From: Rariglobus sp.
Lineage (GTDB): Bacteria; Verrucomicrobiota; Verrucomicrobiia; Opitutales; Opitutaceae
NCBI GenBank assembly: GCA_029266495.1
Contig: JAQSWS010000018.1
Coordinates: forward strand, 26,722 to 90,721
Direction: 5' to 3'
Length of the DNA: 64,000 nucleotides
This document shows positions 60,290-64,000 of the stretch, in pieces. Below the pieces are notes generated by a model. It did no database searches. It saw only the letters and a list, made by a program, of their open reading frames with translations, and was not told the origin of the DNA. Position numbers and translations under genes: made by a program. Each line of letters starts with the position of its first letter. The stretch's first letter is position 1.

Positions 60290-64000
<3,711 letters not shown>

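Overview
The window is GC-rich chromosomal DNA, and its gene content points to a verrucomicrobial bacterium close to the Opitutaceae. The indicators are PEP-CTERM proteins ending in a PEPSTYAAL motif, a Verru_Chthon-cassette-A type giant pseudopilin-like protein, a prepilin with the H-X9-DG motif, LacI-type regulators with Opitutales-like sequence, and dense plant-polysaccharide enzymes. No rRNA, tRNA, CRISPR array, phage or insertion sequence was found. The assignment rests on family recognition, not on a marker gene.

Layout. 1-5200: class II ribonucleotide reductase (nrdJ) behind an NrdR-box-like palindrome, a membrane-anchored Pro/Ala-rich protein, a tiny secreted Cys-rich protein and rlmM. 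5204-20080: a polysaccharide-utilisation locus. A LacI regulator and a secreted SGNH hydrolase (minus strand) face a tightly packed plus-strand operon: GH116, GH28-like, two tandem GH74 xyloglucanases, a YdjC/ChbG deacetylase, a CE2 esterase and an MFS transporter. 20292-27550: a PEP-CTERM protein, a broken nucleoside hydrolase, a Verru_Chthon-A protein, a small secreted protein and a decayed copy of its tail. 27547-45028: eleven co-oriented minus-strand genes forming a second carbohydrate cluster (MFS, tannase/feruloyl esterase, GH3, LacI regulator, prepilin, deacetylase-like protein, PEP-CTERM protein, 2-hydroxyacid dehydrogenase, two paralogous beta-helix proteins, a GH50-like clan GH-A enzyme). 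45241-64000: mainly housekeeping genes (TrmH-family methyltransferase, lysA, gpsA, acetate/solute:Na+ symporter with its small subunit, lipoprotein, TPR-like protein, GNAT acetyltransferase, glutathionyl-hydroquinone reductase, multi-PAS histidine kinase, EndoQ-like nuclease, EamA transporter, metH) plus one AT-rich gene of foreign appearance.

How it works together. The most useful new observation is a 14-bp palindrome, CGCATCAATATGCG, found four times and only in intergenic DNA: between the first LacI gene and the GH116 operon, before the PEP-CTERM gene, and twice before the nucleoside hydrolase. It very likely defines the operator and local regulon of the first LacI protein, tying xyloglucan breakdown to a surface protein and a nucleoside hydrolase 14 kb away. 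A different palindrome, built on TTC(A/T)AATTGTTGAA, recurs before the prepilin and MFS genes of the second cluster and is a candidate operator for the second LacI protein.

Other unusual structure: a perfect 17-bp hairpin with a T-tract inside the Verru_Chthon-A coding sequence, two unrelated heptanucleotide tandem repeats in the interdomain linkers of metH, and a 25-bp perfect inverted repeat between lysA and gpsA.
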